NCBI RefSeq assembly: GCF_900101465.1
Contig: NZ_FMZM01000007.1
Coordinates: 71,943 to 135,942, forward strand
Reading direction: 5' to 3'
DNA length: 64,000 nt
Origin: Nocardioides lianchengensis
GTDB lineage: Bacteria > Actinomycetota > Actinomycetes > Propionibacteriales > Nocardioidaceae
Shown: positions 37,056-45,992 of the stretch, piece by piece
Layout of the letters: each line of letters begins with the position of its first letter
How positions within the stretch are numbered: position 1 is the first letter of the stretch
Notes under the pieces: model-generated
The model's input: the letters and a program-made list of their open reading frames with translations, nothing else
Database searches by the model: none
What the model was told of the DNA's origin: nothing
Made by a program: the position numbers and the translations under genes

Positions 37056-40000
37056 ATGACAGGACAACACCGACTCGCCGCCTGGCGGGGACGGCGGAAG
37101 AAGCGGACAGTCACGTCGCTGGCGCTGATCGCGCTCGGCGCGGTCGTCGTCTCGGCGCTTCCGTCGGTCGCTGCGCCGGGCGACGAGACACTGACCCTGA
37201 CGCTGAGCCAACAGACCGGCACCGGTCCGTTCGATGCCGACGATGCGCCGGGGCACGACTCAGGTGCGGGCAACGATGTCGTGCGGACCAACGACACCGT
37301 CACCTACACCGTCGGCATCCGCTACGAGGGTGGGGACGCGACCGCACCGACGATGACCTTCACCCTCCCGCAGGGCCAGGAGCTGGTGTCGCTCCCACCG
37401 TTCTGTGGCGGGGCTTCGTCGGTGACGCCAGCCTCGATCGGCGCGCCGACGCTGCCGGTGACGAGCACGTCGTACCAGTCGCTGCCGACGCAGACGGTGA
37501 CCTGCGTGGTCGACAACCAGAGCGAGGGCACCGCGCTGGACTACAAGTTCGTCGCGAAGGTGCGCCCCGAGATGCCGCAGGGTGCCTCGATGGGCCCGTT
37601 CTCGGTGAGCGCCACGACCAACCAGGTGTCGACCCCGGCGGTCTCGCCCAGCGTGACCCAGGTGGTCTCGGCTGCTGCTGACTTCGATGTCTCGAAGCGG
37701 GGCACGTCGACGAACGAGAACACGGGTCCGTACTACCAGGAGCCTGCGGCTGTCGCCTGCAGCTTCGACGCGACCCGTTCGTGCCGACGCGTCCACTACC
37801 CGCTGACGGTCAACTCGACCCCGGGCGGCAAGGGCATCACGCCCTTGGCCTCGCCAATCACGATGACCGACGACATCAGCCCTGCGGTGTTCTACGGCCC
37901 GACCGTCTGGGCCGCCGCGGTCACCGCTGCCGGGTCTGAGGCTGCTGCCGTCGCGCAGTACGCCCCGCGCCTGAACAACTGCGGCAACATCACCCACCTC
38001 TGGGGCGGACTGCCCTACACCGGCGGTGGCAGCGAGTCAGGCGATCACAATGCCGTGACCAACTCCGGCGTCATCAACTGTGTCCAGCCGGGCGGCACCG
38101 GCACGCCGATCGACGTCACCATCACCGGCGCCGACACCACCGGCTACTACGTGCCGACCCAGACGGGCAACACCAACCCGCTCCCGGCCGACACCGGCTA
38201 CGTCATCGCCTTCACCGTCCTGATCGATGTCCCGATGGACGCGGTCCTCGACCTCGGCATCGTCGGAGCCGACGGGAACTCCTGGACGCTGGCCACCGAG
38301 AACACCTACACCGACATCGTCGCGAACGACATCACCGGGAACCCCAACACCGGCGAGGATCTCAGCAACAACGACCGTGACGCCGTGATCGCCGTGCAGA
38401 CCGGCGAGGGCTTCAACAAGTACTTCTCCGGGCAGTGGGGCCGCGCGGGCAACACCTCCGCCGGGGCATTCTCGCCCGGCACCGGCCTGTGGCAGGGACC
38501 GCCCGGATCCGCGGGCCTGCGCGACGGCAACACCGTGGTCCTCCCAGGCCAACCCATCCAGAGCAACCTGTACTTCAACAGCACCGGCATCCCGAACTCG
38601 GGCACCACCTACGCCCGGAGCTACTTCGGCTGCGACGTGTGGGACGAGTCGAAGCTGGCGCTGACGGCCGCGAATGTTGCCGGAAGTGGTACGCCGTCCT
38701 CGCGTCCGTCGGGCGGTGCGCCAGCGTGGATCTCGTACTTCTCGAAGGACGGCTCGGACACCCTGCCGATCTCGGAGCTGGACAACCTGCGGATCGAGTT
38801 CTCCAGCGGCCCGGCGGGTTCGGGGTCCGCGTCGGACTGCACGACCGGATCCTGGTTCACCGATCCGGCCGACGTGCCCGGCGCGACCGTCGACGGCGCA
38901 GGGATGTACAGCGGGGTGAATCGCGTCCGGGTGTCGTTCAGCTCGGAGTACAACAGCGTCTCGAACGGATTCACCGTCAACCTCGCGATCGCCCAGACCG
39001 TCAAGTCCACCGCCGGCGTCCAGGGAGACGTGATCGGCAACTGGGGCGCCTACAAGCGCGTCGACGGCGTCACCGACCTCGCCGGTGTCCTGGCGGACCC
39101 CTCGGCCAGCTATCAGCAGTCCAACTACGTCCCGGCCACCCACGCCGACGCCTGGGGTGACCGACTCACCATCGGGACCGCGACCGCGCGGATCCGGAAG
39201 TGGGTTCGCAACGGCCCTTCGGGTCCCTTCACGGACACCGCGGTGCCGCAGTACGCCGCGGGGAACAACGTGGACTACCGGCTGAACCCGACCCTCACGG
39301 CGGACGTCCCGGCCGGGGTCACGGCCCCTGTCGTCATCGAGGACTGCCTGCCGCGCTACCAGCAGTTCGTGTCCTCCAAGCACGAGACCACGGGTGATGC
39401 CATCACCCCGGACGTCGTCCAGCTGGGAGCACCGGCGGGCTCGGAGCTCACCTGTCCCACGAACCGGCAGTACGTCCGGTGGAACCTCGGGCAGCAGGCC
39501 ATCGGCACCGTGATCGACCCCATCGTGTACACCGTGGAGATCCTCGGCACCGCCCTGAACGGGGTGTACACCAACACGACCCTGGTGTCCTCGGAGGGTG
39601 ACCCGACCTCGGCGGCCCTGCGCCGCGACTCGGTCGACATCCAGGTCGTGGTCCCGACCGGCATCAAGATCGCCAAGTCGACGCCCCAGACGGTCGTGGA
39701 GGTGAACCCGGACGGTGTCGCTGCTCCACGGCGGCTGCAGTGGAGCGTCGACTTCGCCAACGTCGATGCTCCGCAGAACGTCTCGAACGTCGATGTCATC
39801 GACGTACTGCCGACCGATGGTCTGAACGGCTCGGACTTCACCGGGTCGCTGCGCTTCGACTCGGCGGCGGTCACGGCCGGCACGGGCATCGCCCTGCGCT
39901 ACACCAAGGCGCCGTCGACCGCGATCGCGATCGACCCGGCTCACGCGTCCAACGGGGCAGCAGGTGCCACCGTCTGGTGCGACGCACCCGCCGGCGGCGC

Positions 40001-42113
40001 GGTGGTCTCCGGATCAGGGGCCGCGGCCGACTGTCCGGCCTCGCCGGCCCAGGTCACTGGCCTGCGGTTCGTGCGGACCGGCGACTTCGAGCCCGGTGAC
40101 GAGCTCACCGTGGGCATCACGATGACGCCGTCGGGCAACCGTGGCGGTGACGTCTACGTCAACCGCACCTCGGGTCGCGCCGACGGGGTCAGCCAGAGCG
40201 TCGGGCCGGCCAGCCGGGCGATCGAGATCATCTCCTCGTCCATCGGCGACCGGGTGTGGATCGACCAGGACCGTGACGGGGTGCAGGATGCCGGGGAGCC
40301 GGGCCTGTCCGGGTTCACGGTCCGGCTGAGCGGCACCGACCTGGACGGCAACACCGTCACGGCCAGCACCACCACGGGCGCGGACGGGAGCTACCTGTTC
40401 GACGGTCTGGCCTCGGGCACCTACACGGTGACCTTCGACCCCGCCTCGCTGAAGGCGTGGCAGAGGTTCACCCAGCAGGGGGTCGGGGGCGACCGCGCCG
40501 AGGACTCCGACGGCGAGGTTACCACGGGCGTCACCGCGCCGATCGTGCTCGCGGCCGACAGCGCGAACCTCGACATCGACCAGGGGGTCGTGCTCGAGCC
40601 GTCGCAGCCGGGCTACGTGACCACGATCAGCGACCAGGCGACCGAGGTCGGGGACCGGGTCACCGACCAGGTCGTCGTGTCGGGGCTGGTCCCGGGTGCT
40701 CCGGTGCAGATGAAGTGGGAGCTCTACGGGCCCTACCCGACCAAGGCGGCCATCACCTGCGCCCCGGGGTCGGTCTTCGCGGAGGGCACGATGACGGTCG
40801 CCGGCAACGGCACCGTCACCACGCCGCCGGTCACGCTGACCAAGGCGGGCTGGTACACCTACGTCCAGTCCAACGTGGCCAGCGCGGCGTACGACGCGCA
40901 GCGCACCGCCTGCGCCATCCCCGCCGAGACCACGCACACGACCGTGAAGCAGGCCCCGCCGGGCAAGTCCGAGGTCACGGTGTCCACGGTCTCGTCGCGC
41001 CAGGCCCTCGTCCTGCCGTCGAGGGGTGGCGTCAAGGTCACGGACAAGGTGATCGTCCGAGGCCTGCCGAAGGGGGTCAGGGCGAGGGTCACCGGCGCTC
41101 TCTACGGTCCGTTCGAGACCGAGAAGGCGATCCGGTGCACCAAGGCCCACGTCGTCAAGAAGGTCGCGTTCACCGCCACCGGGCGGGCGAGGACCACGAC
41201 GAACTACCGGAGCAAGGCCGTCCGGGTCACCGAGCCCGGCTGGTACTCGTGGTCGATGACGGTCGCGGGCACGAAGTTCACCAAGGCTGCCACGGAAGGG
41301 TGCGGTGTCGCCCGAGAGACGTTGATCGCCACCCGGGCCGCACCGCCGGTGCCCTCGGTCCCGACCGGTTTCACCGGAGAGGCCCGGGAGAGCGCCCTCA
41401 GCGCCGTCGAGGCTGACGTCGCCGGGGTGTTCGCTGACGGCGACCTCGACTTCCTGGAGCAGATCGCGCAGGTCCTGGATATCGCTGACGGGGTCGAGGA
41501 CGGCAACATCCCCGCGGGTGACGCCGGCGACCTGCCGGTCGTGTCGGCGAAGGAGGCCCAGGAGCTCGCCGAGCGACAGGCGTCCGGCATCGACGTTCCG
41601 CAGGTGGCCCTCGCCCCGCGTCACACCAGGAAGCTCTACTCCCCGCCGAACGGCAGGGGAGTGGTGCGGCGGGCCGGGACCTCGTTGTCGATCCCCGGCC
41701 TGGGGATCAAGACCTCGGTCGACGACAGTCGGGTCACCGGTGGCGTCCTGGCCGTCCCGAAGGACGTGCGTCGGGTCGGGTGGTACAGCCGCACCGCGCA
41801 CGTCGACGACGTGATCGGGTCGACCGTGATCGCCGGCCACGTCTCCGACGACCGCGACAACCCTGGTGCCCTCTACCGGCTGAAGTCGCTGAAGAAGGGT
41901 GCGGTCGTCACGGTGACCGAGAACGGCCAGACCCGGAGGTTCCGCGTCACCCGGATGCGGACCTACCAGCGAACGGGTCAACTCCCCGCGGATGCGTTCG
42001 CGACCACCGGGGCGCACCGGCTCACCCTGATCACCTGCACCGGCAAGGTGACCTACCCCAACGGGAAGTTCCACTACACCAAGAACCTCGTCGTCACCGC
42101 CGACGAGATCTGA
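37056..42113 (+). CDS. Giant surface protein with fused C-terminal class F-like sortase
   Basis: A 1685-residue exported protein. A signal or anchor helix is at about 22-45 (VTSLALIALGAVVVSALPSVAA). About 1000 residues of beta-rich, Thr/Asp-rich DUF11-like repeats follow, then an SdrD-B/Cna-B-like domain beginning at 1062 (SIGDRVWIDQDRDGVQDAGE). Two copies of a domain with GWY motifs lie at about 1180-1295 and 1303-1420. At about 1510-1685 is a sortase domain with GSTVIAGHVS (His1595), LYRLKSLKKGAVVTV and LTLITCTG (Cys1661), laid out like class F sortases. The Arg expected near the end (YRDN) is replaced by YTKN, so activity needs testing. No LPxTG motif seen. The start follows AGGGGAGA. Confidence 0.82.
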   Translation: MTGQHRLAAWRGRRKKRTVTSLALIALGAVVVSALPSVAAPGDETLTLTLSQQTGTGPFDADDAPGHDSGAGNDVVRTNDTVTYTVGIRYEGGDATAPTMTFTLPQGQELVSLPPFCGGASSVTPASIGAPTLPVTSTSYQSLPTQTVTCVVDNQSEGTALDYKFVAKVRPEMPQGASMGPFSVSATTNQVSTPAVSPSVTQVVSAAADFDVSKRGTSTNENTGPYYQEPAAVACSFDATRSCRRVHYPLTVNSTPGGKGITPLASPITMTDDISPAVFYGPTVWAAAVTAAGSEAAAVAQYAPRLNNCGNITHLWGGLPYTGGGSESGDHNAVTNSGVINCVQPGGTGTPIDVTITGADTTGYYVPTQTGNTNPLPADTGYVIAFTVLIDVPMDAVLDLGIVGADGNSWTLATENTYTDIVANDITGNPNTGEDLSNNDRDAVIAVQTGEGFNKYFSGQWGRAGNTSAGAFSPGTGLWQGPPGSAGLRDGNTVVLPGQPIQSNLYFNSTGIPNSGTTYARSYFGCDVWDESKLALTAANVAGSGTPSSRPSGGAPAWISYFSKDGSDTLPISELDNLRIEFSSGPAGSGSASDCTTGSWFTDPADVPGATVDGAGMYSGVNRVRVSFSSEYNSVSNGFTVNLAIAQTVKSTAGVQGDVIGNWGAYKRVDGVTDLAGVLADPSASYQQSNYVPATHADAWGDRLTIGTATARIRKWVRNGPSGPFTDTAVPQYAAGNNVDYRLNPTLTADVPAGVTAPVVIEDCLPRYQQFVSSKHETTGDAITPDVVQLGAPAGSELTCPTNRQYVRWNLGQQAIGTVIDPIVYTVEILGTALNGVYTNTTLVSSEGDPTSAALRRDSVDIQVVVPTGIKIAKSTPQTVVEVNPDGVAAPRRLQWSVDFANVDAPQNVSNVDVIDVLPTDGLNGSDFTGSLRFDSAAVTAGTGIALRYTKAPSTAIAIDPAHASNGAAGATVWCDAPAGGAVVSGSGAAADCPASPAQVTGLRFVRTGDFEPGDELTVGITMTPSGNRGGDVYVNRTSGRADGVSQSVGPASRAIEIISSSIGDRVWIDQDRDGVQDAGEPGLSGFTVRLSGTDLDGNTVTASTTTGADGSYLFDGLASGTYTVTFDPASLKAWQRFTQQGVGGDRAEDSDGEVTTGVTAPIVLAADSANLDIDQGVVLEPSQPGYVTTISDQATEVGDRVTDQVVVSGLVPGAPVQMKWELYGPYPTKAAITCAPGSVFAEGTMTVAGNGTVTTPPVTLTKAGWYTYVQSNVASAAYDAQRTACAIPAETTHTTVKQAPPGKSEVTVSTVSSRQALVLPSRGGVKVTDKVIVRGLPKGVRARVTGALYGPFETEKAIRCTKAHVVKKVAFTATGRARTTTNYRSKAVRVTEPGWYSWSMTVAGTKFTKAATEGCGVARETLIATRAAPPVPSVPTGFTGEARESALSAVEADVAGVFADGDLDFLEQIAQVLDIADGVEDGNIPAGDAGDLPVVSAKEAQELAERQASGIDVPQVALAPRHTRKLYSPPNGRGVVRRAGTSLSIPGLGIKTSVDDSRVTGGVLAVPKDVRRVGWYSRTAHVDDVIGSTVIAGHVSDDRDNPGALYRLKSLKKGAVVTVTENGQTRRFRVTRMRTYQRTGQLPADAFATTGAHRLTLITCTGKVTYPNGKFHYTKNLVVTADEI

Positions 42114-42519
42114 GAACGCCGGGCCCCACGGGGCCAGCGCTCAACATGGGCGTGGGTCGGGACTCCCGCGATCGCGGTGTCCCGGTCCACGTCCCACCAG
42201 CCCCGACTCCTCGGGGAGGGAGTGGGCGGCGGGGCTTCCACCCCTGGTTCACCCGCCGGCAGCACCCGGGCACACGGCCGACCACGGACGGTCGACCGTG
42301 TGCCTGGTCCCCCTGATCCGCGGTGGCCGTCCGGAGGGCCCGGTCGTCCTTCGGACGGACGCCGGGTGGGCGGCTCCGTGGTCGGGCGTCCGCCCCAGGC
42401 GCCCGTGCTCCCGTCCCCGCCGGCCCCTGGCCGGGGCTTCTGCGCCCCGGCCGAGGACGTGGGGGCGGGAGCACACTTCTCGATCCCACCGTCGATCTCA
42501 GTCCCCGAAAGGTGCCTCG
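42114..42519. other. 406-base structured intergenic region
   Basis: No gene is seen. It contains several imperfect hairpins: GGCCCCACGGGGCC at 42122-42135, probably the terminator of the giant gene, and arms CACACGG and CCGTGTG near 42270-42302, flanking a further CGAC/GTCG helix. More GC-rich inverted stretches run toward 42470. The final 20 bases hold the ribosome site (GAAAGG) of the lipoprotein gene. No known riboswitch class was recognised. Confidence 0.5.
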
Positions 42520-42843
42520 ATGCTCCGCACGTCAGCCCGCATGGCAGTCGGCTCCCTGGTCCTCGTTGCCGGGGTCCTTGCCGCGTGCTCCTCCGACGAC
42601 GCTCGGCCCTCGCGTGATGACCTCGCCGAGGTCATCGTCGACGAATCGCTCGCCGGGGGCGCGTCGTCGGAGGACCTCGCCGACTGCATGGCGACCCTGT
42701 TCGACGACTCCGAGCTCTCGGACTCCTTCCTGCGCGCGATGGTGGCGAAGGACGACGACTACCGACCTTCCGAGAAGGACACCGCTGCGATGGCCTCCGT
42801 CGCCCGTGAGTCGGCGACCTCCTGCGCCGGAGATCCCGGTTAG
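42520..42843 (+). CDS. Small putative lipoprotein
   Basis: A 107-residue exported protein with a clear lipoprotein signal: MLRTSARMAVGSLVLVAGVLAAC, lipobox LAAC with the cysteine at 23. The mature part is acidic and has two further cysteines (LADCMATLF and TSCAGDPG), a spacing that could form one disulfide. It is preceded by GAAAGG. It sits between the sortase-fused surface protein and the sigma factor gene. Family not recognised. Confidence 0.78.
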   Translation: MLRTSARMAVGSLVLVAGVLAACSSDDARPSRDDLAEVIVDESLAGGASSEDLADCMATLFDDSELSDSFLRAMVAKDDDYRPSEKDTAAMASVARESATSCAGDPG

Positions 42844-42882
42844 GAGGTCTGGGCCGTGGGCCCGAGCACTGCCGGCGCACGA

Positions 42883-42890
42883 CGCGTAAG
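42883..42890 (+). promoter_or_regulatory. CGCGTAAG element upstream of the first ECF sigma gene
   Basis: Second octamer copy, 30 bases before the GTG at 42920 and 40 bases after the lipoprotein stop. It is followed by a second TAAG. If it is a -10 element the leader is very short, consistent with autoregulation of an ECF sigma factor. Confidence 0.4.
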
Positions 42891-42919
42891 TAAGCGTCTT
42901 GTGGCGGCGTCTTCGCAGC

Positions 42920-43696
42920 GTGACCAGCGCAGATGACGACCTTCCCTTCACGCCGGGCCGGGTGGATGCCCCTCCTCGTACCGCCGACCAACGTCGACCG
43001 GACCAGGTCCAGGACGAGCCGCAGGACGAGAGCAGGGATCGGATCCTGCTCGCGGCACTGCGAAGCGGGGATGAGGGGGCCTGGGAGGAGCTGTGGCGGC
43101 GGCACCATCCCTGGGTGCGCAGGTACTCGGCCCTGCTGCTGCGTGACCAGGCTGAAGCCGACGACGTCGCCTCGGAGGCGATGGTCCGGACCCTGACCCG
43201 CTTCACGGTCCACGACGGACCGCGGTCCCTGAGTGCCTATCTGCAGGCGGTGGCCCGCAACCTGGTGATCGACGTGTTCCGCCGGCGAGAGCGTGATGCG
43301 GAGGCGGTGGCGCGGATGTCGGTCCTCGTAGCCTCGACGGACGACCCGGTGCTGGCGCTGGATGAGCGCCGGGAGGTGGTCCTGACCCTGGAGCGCATGC
43401 CGGCACGGCAGCGGTACGCGCTCATCAGGCTGGTCGTCGACGGGCTCTCGGTCGCCGAGCTGGCCGACGAGATCCACCTGACGGCCAACGCGACCCACCA
43501 GCTCGCCCATCGCGCTCGCCACACGTTCCGGCGTCTCTTCCGAACCCCGCTCCTCCTGCTCCTCGCGGCTCCGGTGTCGGAGCGGCGAGGCCGACCCTCG
43601 CACCTGGGTCGCTGCTGGGGTGGTGGACGGCCGCGGGACCACGAGAGGGTCCAGCGCCGACGGGACCGTGACCGATCGAGAGGGAGGTCGGCGTGA
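42920..43696 (+). CDS. ECF-type RNA polymerase sigma factor
   Basis: A 258-residue sigma-70 family protein of the ECF type. Region 2 is at about 50-115 (GAWEELWRRHHPWVRRYSALLLRDQAEADDVASEAMVRTL) and region 4 at about 155-210 (TLERMPARQRYALIRLVVDGLSVAELADEIHLT, then a recognition-helix-like segment). An Arg-rich C-terminal tail follows. GTG 42920 was chosen since the frame upstream of it has no better start; no strong ribosome site is visible, so the N-terminus is uncertain. No anti-sigma domain is fused. The stop overlaps the next start (GTGA). Confidence 0.85.
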   Translation: MTSADDDLPFTPGRVDAPPRTADQRRPDQVQDEPQDESRDRILLAALRSGDEGAWEELWRRHHPWVRRYSALLLRDQAEADDVASEAMVRTLTRFTVHDGPRSLSAYLQAVARNLVIDVFRRRERDAEAVARMSVLVASTDDPVLALDERREVVLTLERMPARQRYALIRLVVDGLSVAELADEIHLTANATHQLAHRARHTFRRLFRTPLLLLLAAPVSERRGRPSHLGRCWGGGRPRDHERVQRRRDRDRSRGRSA

Positions 43697-44004
43697 CGGA
43701 CGAGCCGCTCGACGCGGAGGGTGGAGCCACCTCGCCCGCGGTCGACTGGGCCGGACTGCTCCTGGAACGGATCGTGCAGGAAGAGGTGGCGGACCTGGAT
43801 CGACCGCACCTGGTGATGAGCCGTCACGTCGCGACCGGCATCACGTCGTACCGGGGGCCCTACCGCGACGCTCTGGCGGCCGTCGTGGCCGCGCAGGAGG
43901 AGCAGATCGCCTCCCAGCGCCACGGTCAGGAGGAGGGCATGGTGTTCTCCGTTGCACCGCTGTTCGCCGCCCATCTCGACCAGTCCTCCGAGAGCGGCGG
44001 GTGA
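43693..44004 (+). CDS. Small protein coupled to the ECF sigma factor
   Basis: A 103-residue soluble, acidic protein without membrane helix, signal or cysteine motif. It starts with GTG 43693 overlapping the sigma stop, so it is made together with the sigma factor. LLERIVQEEVADLDRP and RDALAAVVAAQEEQIASQ are helix-forming. The position suggests a regulator of the sigma factor, but it lacks the zinc-finger or membrane helix of usual anti-sigma proteins. Family not recognised. Confidence 0.65.
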   Translation: MTDEPLDAEGGATSPAVDWAGLLLERIVQEEVADLDRPHLVMSRHVATGITSYRGPYRDALAAVVAAQEEQIASQRHGQEEGMVFSVAPLFAAHLDQSSESGG

Positions 44005-44019
44005 GAAACGTCCGCGGTC

Positions 44020-44027
44020 CGCGTAAG
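44020..44027 (+). promoter_or_regulatory. CGCGTAAG element upstream of the sigma/anti-sigma fusion gene
   Basis: Third octamer copy, 15 bases after the preceding stop and about 200 bases before the ATG at 44227. The intervening stretch has an open frame but no convincing gene; it may be a long leader. Confidence 0.35.
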
Positions 44028-44226
44028 CGGTCCACGTCCCGCGCGTCTCCCTCTCGGGATCACGTCTCCAGGCGTGGCGCGGACGAGAGGGCGGCGACCC
44101 GATGGCAATGGTCGGGGCAGGGACACGGGTGGCTCCCGGAGGCAGGGGCCCGATCACGGCTGGTCCCGCCGGCGTCGGTGGCGACGTCGTTCAGCGGCAC
44201 GACCACACGACGTGGCGGCCCGACGC

Positions 44227-45897
44227 ATGACCGAGCTTGCGGAGCCGGGGGCCGCAAGCGCCGGCGTCTCCGACCTCGACCTGATCGAGGCCGCTCGGCT
44301 CTCCGACGACACGGCCGTCGCCGAGCTGTATCGGCGACACCGTGAGGCCGCGCTGCGGCTGGCGCGTCATCTGTCGGACCCGGTCACCGCCGAGGACGTG
44401 GTGGCTGATGCGTTCATGCGGGTCTTCCAGGCCATGCGCGACGGGAAGGGACCGTCGGTCGCGTTCCGTCCCTATCTCCTGACCTCCGTCCGCAACGCGT
44501 ACGTGAGTCACATCCGCCGGGTGGGTCGGGCCACCCCCGTCGACATCGACGAGATGCTCGGCGGCGTGGCCGCCGAGGGGGACGCGGTCGAGGCCGCTCG
44601 CGAGTCGCGCACCCTCGCGGAGGCGTTCCGGAGCCTGCCCGAGAGATGGCAGGCGGTCATCTGGCACACCACGGTCGAGGGTGACGACCAGGAGACGGTC
44701 GGTCGGCTCCTCGGCATCAAGGCGAACGCCGTGGCGGCGCTGAACTTCCGAGCTCGTGAGGGACTGCGTCGTGCCTACCTGGATGCCCATCTGGCCGCGC
44801 CGGCACCGGACGAGTGCCGCCCGGTCCGTGAGCAGCTGCCCGCCTACGTCCGGGGGAGGCTGAACCGGCGGAGACTCGACCAGGTCGAGGGGCATCTGGG
44901 CGAGTGCCGTCGCTGTACGGCGGCCTACCTCGAGCTCGACGCCGTCAACAGCAGGCTCGCCGCCGTTCTCGGTGCCGCCGTCCTGGGCGCCGCCGCGTCG
45001 GGGTACGCCGCGACCCGGCCTCCGACGGCCGGCTCCCGCGCTGTTCGTCCGCACGACGGTCTGCTGCACCCCCGCGGGGTGCTCGGTGTTCCCCGTCGGC
45101 TGACGGAGCGCCCCTTGGTGGCGGCGGTCGCCTCGGTGGCCGTCCTCGCCCTGACCGTCGGGATCGCTCTGGCCCTCACCCGGGAGAGCGACGCCTCCGA
45201 GGGTCCCCTCGCCCTCGGCGCCGCGGAGCACCTCTCCGGGGGTCCCACTCGGGCGACCCGGACACCGGTCCCGCAGGAGCCGATGTCGACATCGTCGCCC
45301 GACGACCCGGGAACCCCGGCACGTGCTGCACCCCCGAAGCCACTCGGGGCCCCGTCCGGTCCTGCCCAGGCACCCTCGACGCCGCATCCGTCTCCACCGG
45401 TTCCGTCGAGCACGCAGGGAGATCAGGCGCCTCTGCCGTCGGCGACCGTGGAGGAGCTACCGGCGAAGACCACGACGCCATCCGGGCCGACGCCGTCGTC
45501 GTCGCCGTCCCCCAGTCCCACCTCGCCCGCGCCGACGCCGACCCCTGCCAGGACGACGGATGATCTCGCCGTCGGGTCGGCCGCGACCATCGATCTCGGT
45601 GACTCCTACCACCTGCAGCTCGAGGTGGTGGGGTTCGACGACCCGACGGTGGTGACCTTCGAGGTGGCGCACCTGGTCGGCTACGAGCTGCACCAGGACT
45701 TCGACTTTCCCACGAGCAGCTGCGTCACGACGGCCGGGGACCCGACCAGGATCGTCTGCGCCCTGGCCCCGGGCGGCGGAACCTTCGCCCTCGACGTCTC
45801 CGTCGAGGGCCCGCTCGTCGCGACGGCCCGGATCAACGCCCCGAAGAACGATGACCCGAATCCCGCCAACGATGCGGTCGTCTTCCCCGCACCGTGA
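44227..45897 (+). CDS. ECF sigma factor fused to zinc-finger anti-sigma, membrane helix and outer domain
   Basis: A 556-residue fusion. Sigma region 2 is at about 22-90 (AVAELYRRHREAALRLARHLSDPVTAEDVVADAFMRVF) and region 4 at about 130-185 (SLPERWQAVIWHTTVEGDDQETVGRLLGIKANAVAAL). A zinc-finger anti-sigma-like segment lies at about 200-240 (H...CRRC in VEGHLGECRRCTAAY). The membrane helix is at about 297-320 (LVAAVASVAVLALTVGIALAL). A long Pro/Ser/Thr linker follows, then a DUF11-like outer domain (about 440-556) ending NDDPNPANDAVVF. It resembles ECF groups whose C-terminal extension carries their own regulator, such as ECF53; the group assignment is an inference. ATG 44227 is the first start that leaves a normal sigma N-terminus. 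Confidence 0.82.
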   Translation: MTELAEPGAASAGVSDLDLIEAARLSDDTAVAELYRRHREAALRLARHLSDPVTAEDVVADAFMRVFQAMRDGKGPSVAFRPYLLTSVRNAYVSHIRRVGRATPVDIDEMLGGVAAEGDAVEAARESRTLAEAFRSLPERWQAVIWHTTVEGDDQETVGRLLGIKANAVAALNFRAREGLRRAYLDAHLAAPAPDECRPVREQLPAYVRGRLNRRRLDQVEGHLGECRRCTAAYLELDAVNSRLAAVLGAAVLGAAASGYAATRPPTAGSRAVRPHDGLLHPRGVLGVPRRLTERPLVAAVASVAVLALTVGIALALTRESDASEGPLALGAAEHLSGGPTRATRTPVPQEPMSTSSPDDPGTPARAAPPKPLGAPSGPAQAPSTPHPSPPVPSSTQGDQAPLPSATVEELPAKTTTPSGPTPSSSPSPSPTSPAPTPTPARTTDDLAVGSAATIDLGDSYHLQLEVVGFDDPTVVTFEVAHLVGYELHQDFDFPTSSCVTTAGDPTRIVCALAPGGGTFALDVSVEGPLVATARINAPKNDDPNPANDAVVFPAP

Positions 45898-45956
45898 CCC
45901 GTCGCATCTTCACCTGCCGACACCCGGCTGGGTCTGATGGCCGTGCAGGCCGCAGC

Positions 45957-45964
45957 CGCGTAAG
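45957..45964 (+). promoter_or_regulatory. CGCGTAAG element upstream of the small-gene operon
   Basis: Fourth octamer copy, 59 bases after the sigma-fusion stop and 29 bases before the GTG at 45993. The spacing to the start is nearly the same as for the first sigma gene. Confidence 0.4.
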
Positions 45965-45992
45965 GCGGTGGGGGGCGAGGCGTCTATCCGGT

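Noticed and set aside
37056..42113. LPxTG cell-wall sorting signal
   Set aside because: None was seen in the giant protein or the other surface proteins; anchoring must be by helices, lipid or other means.
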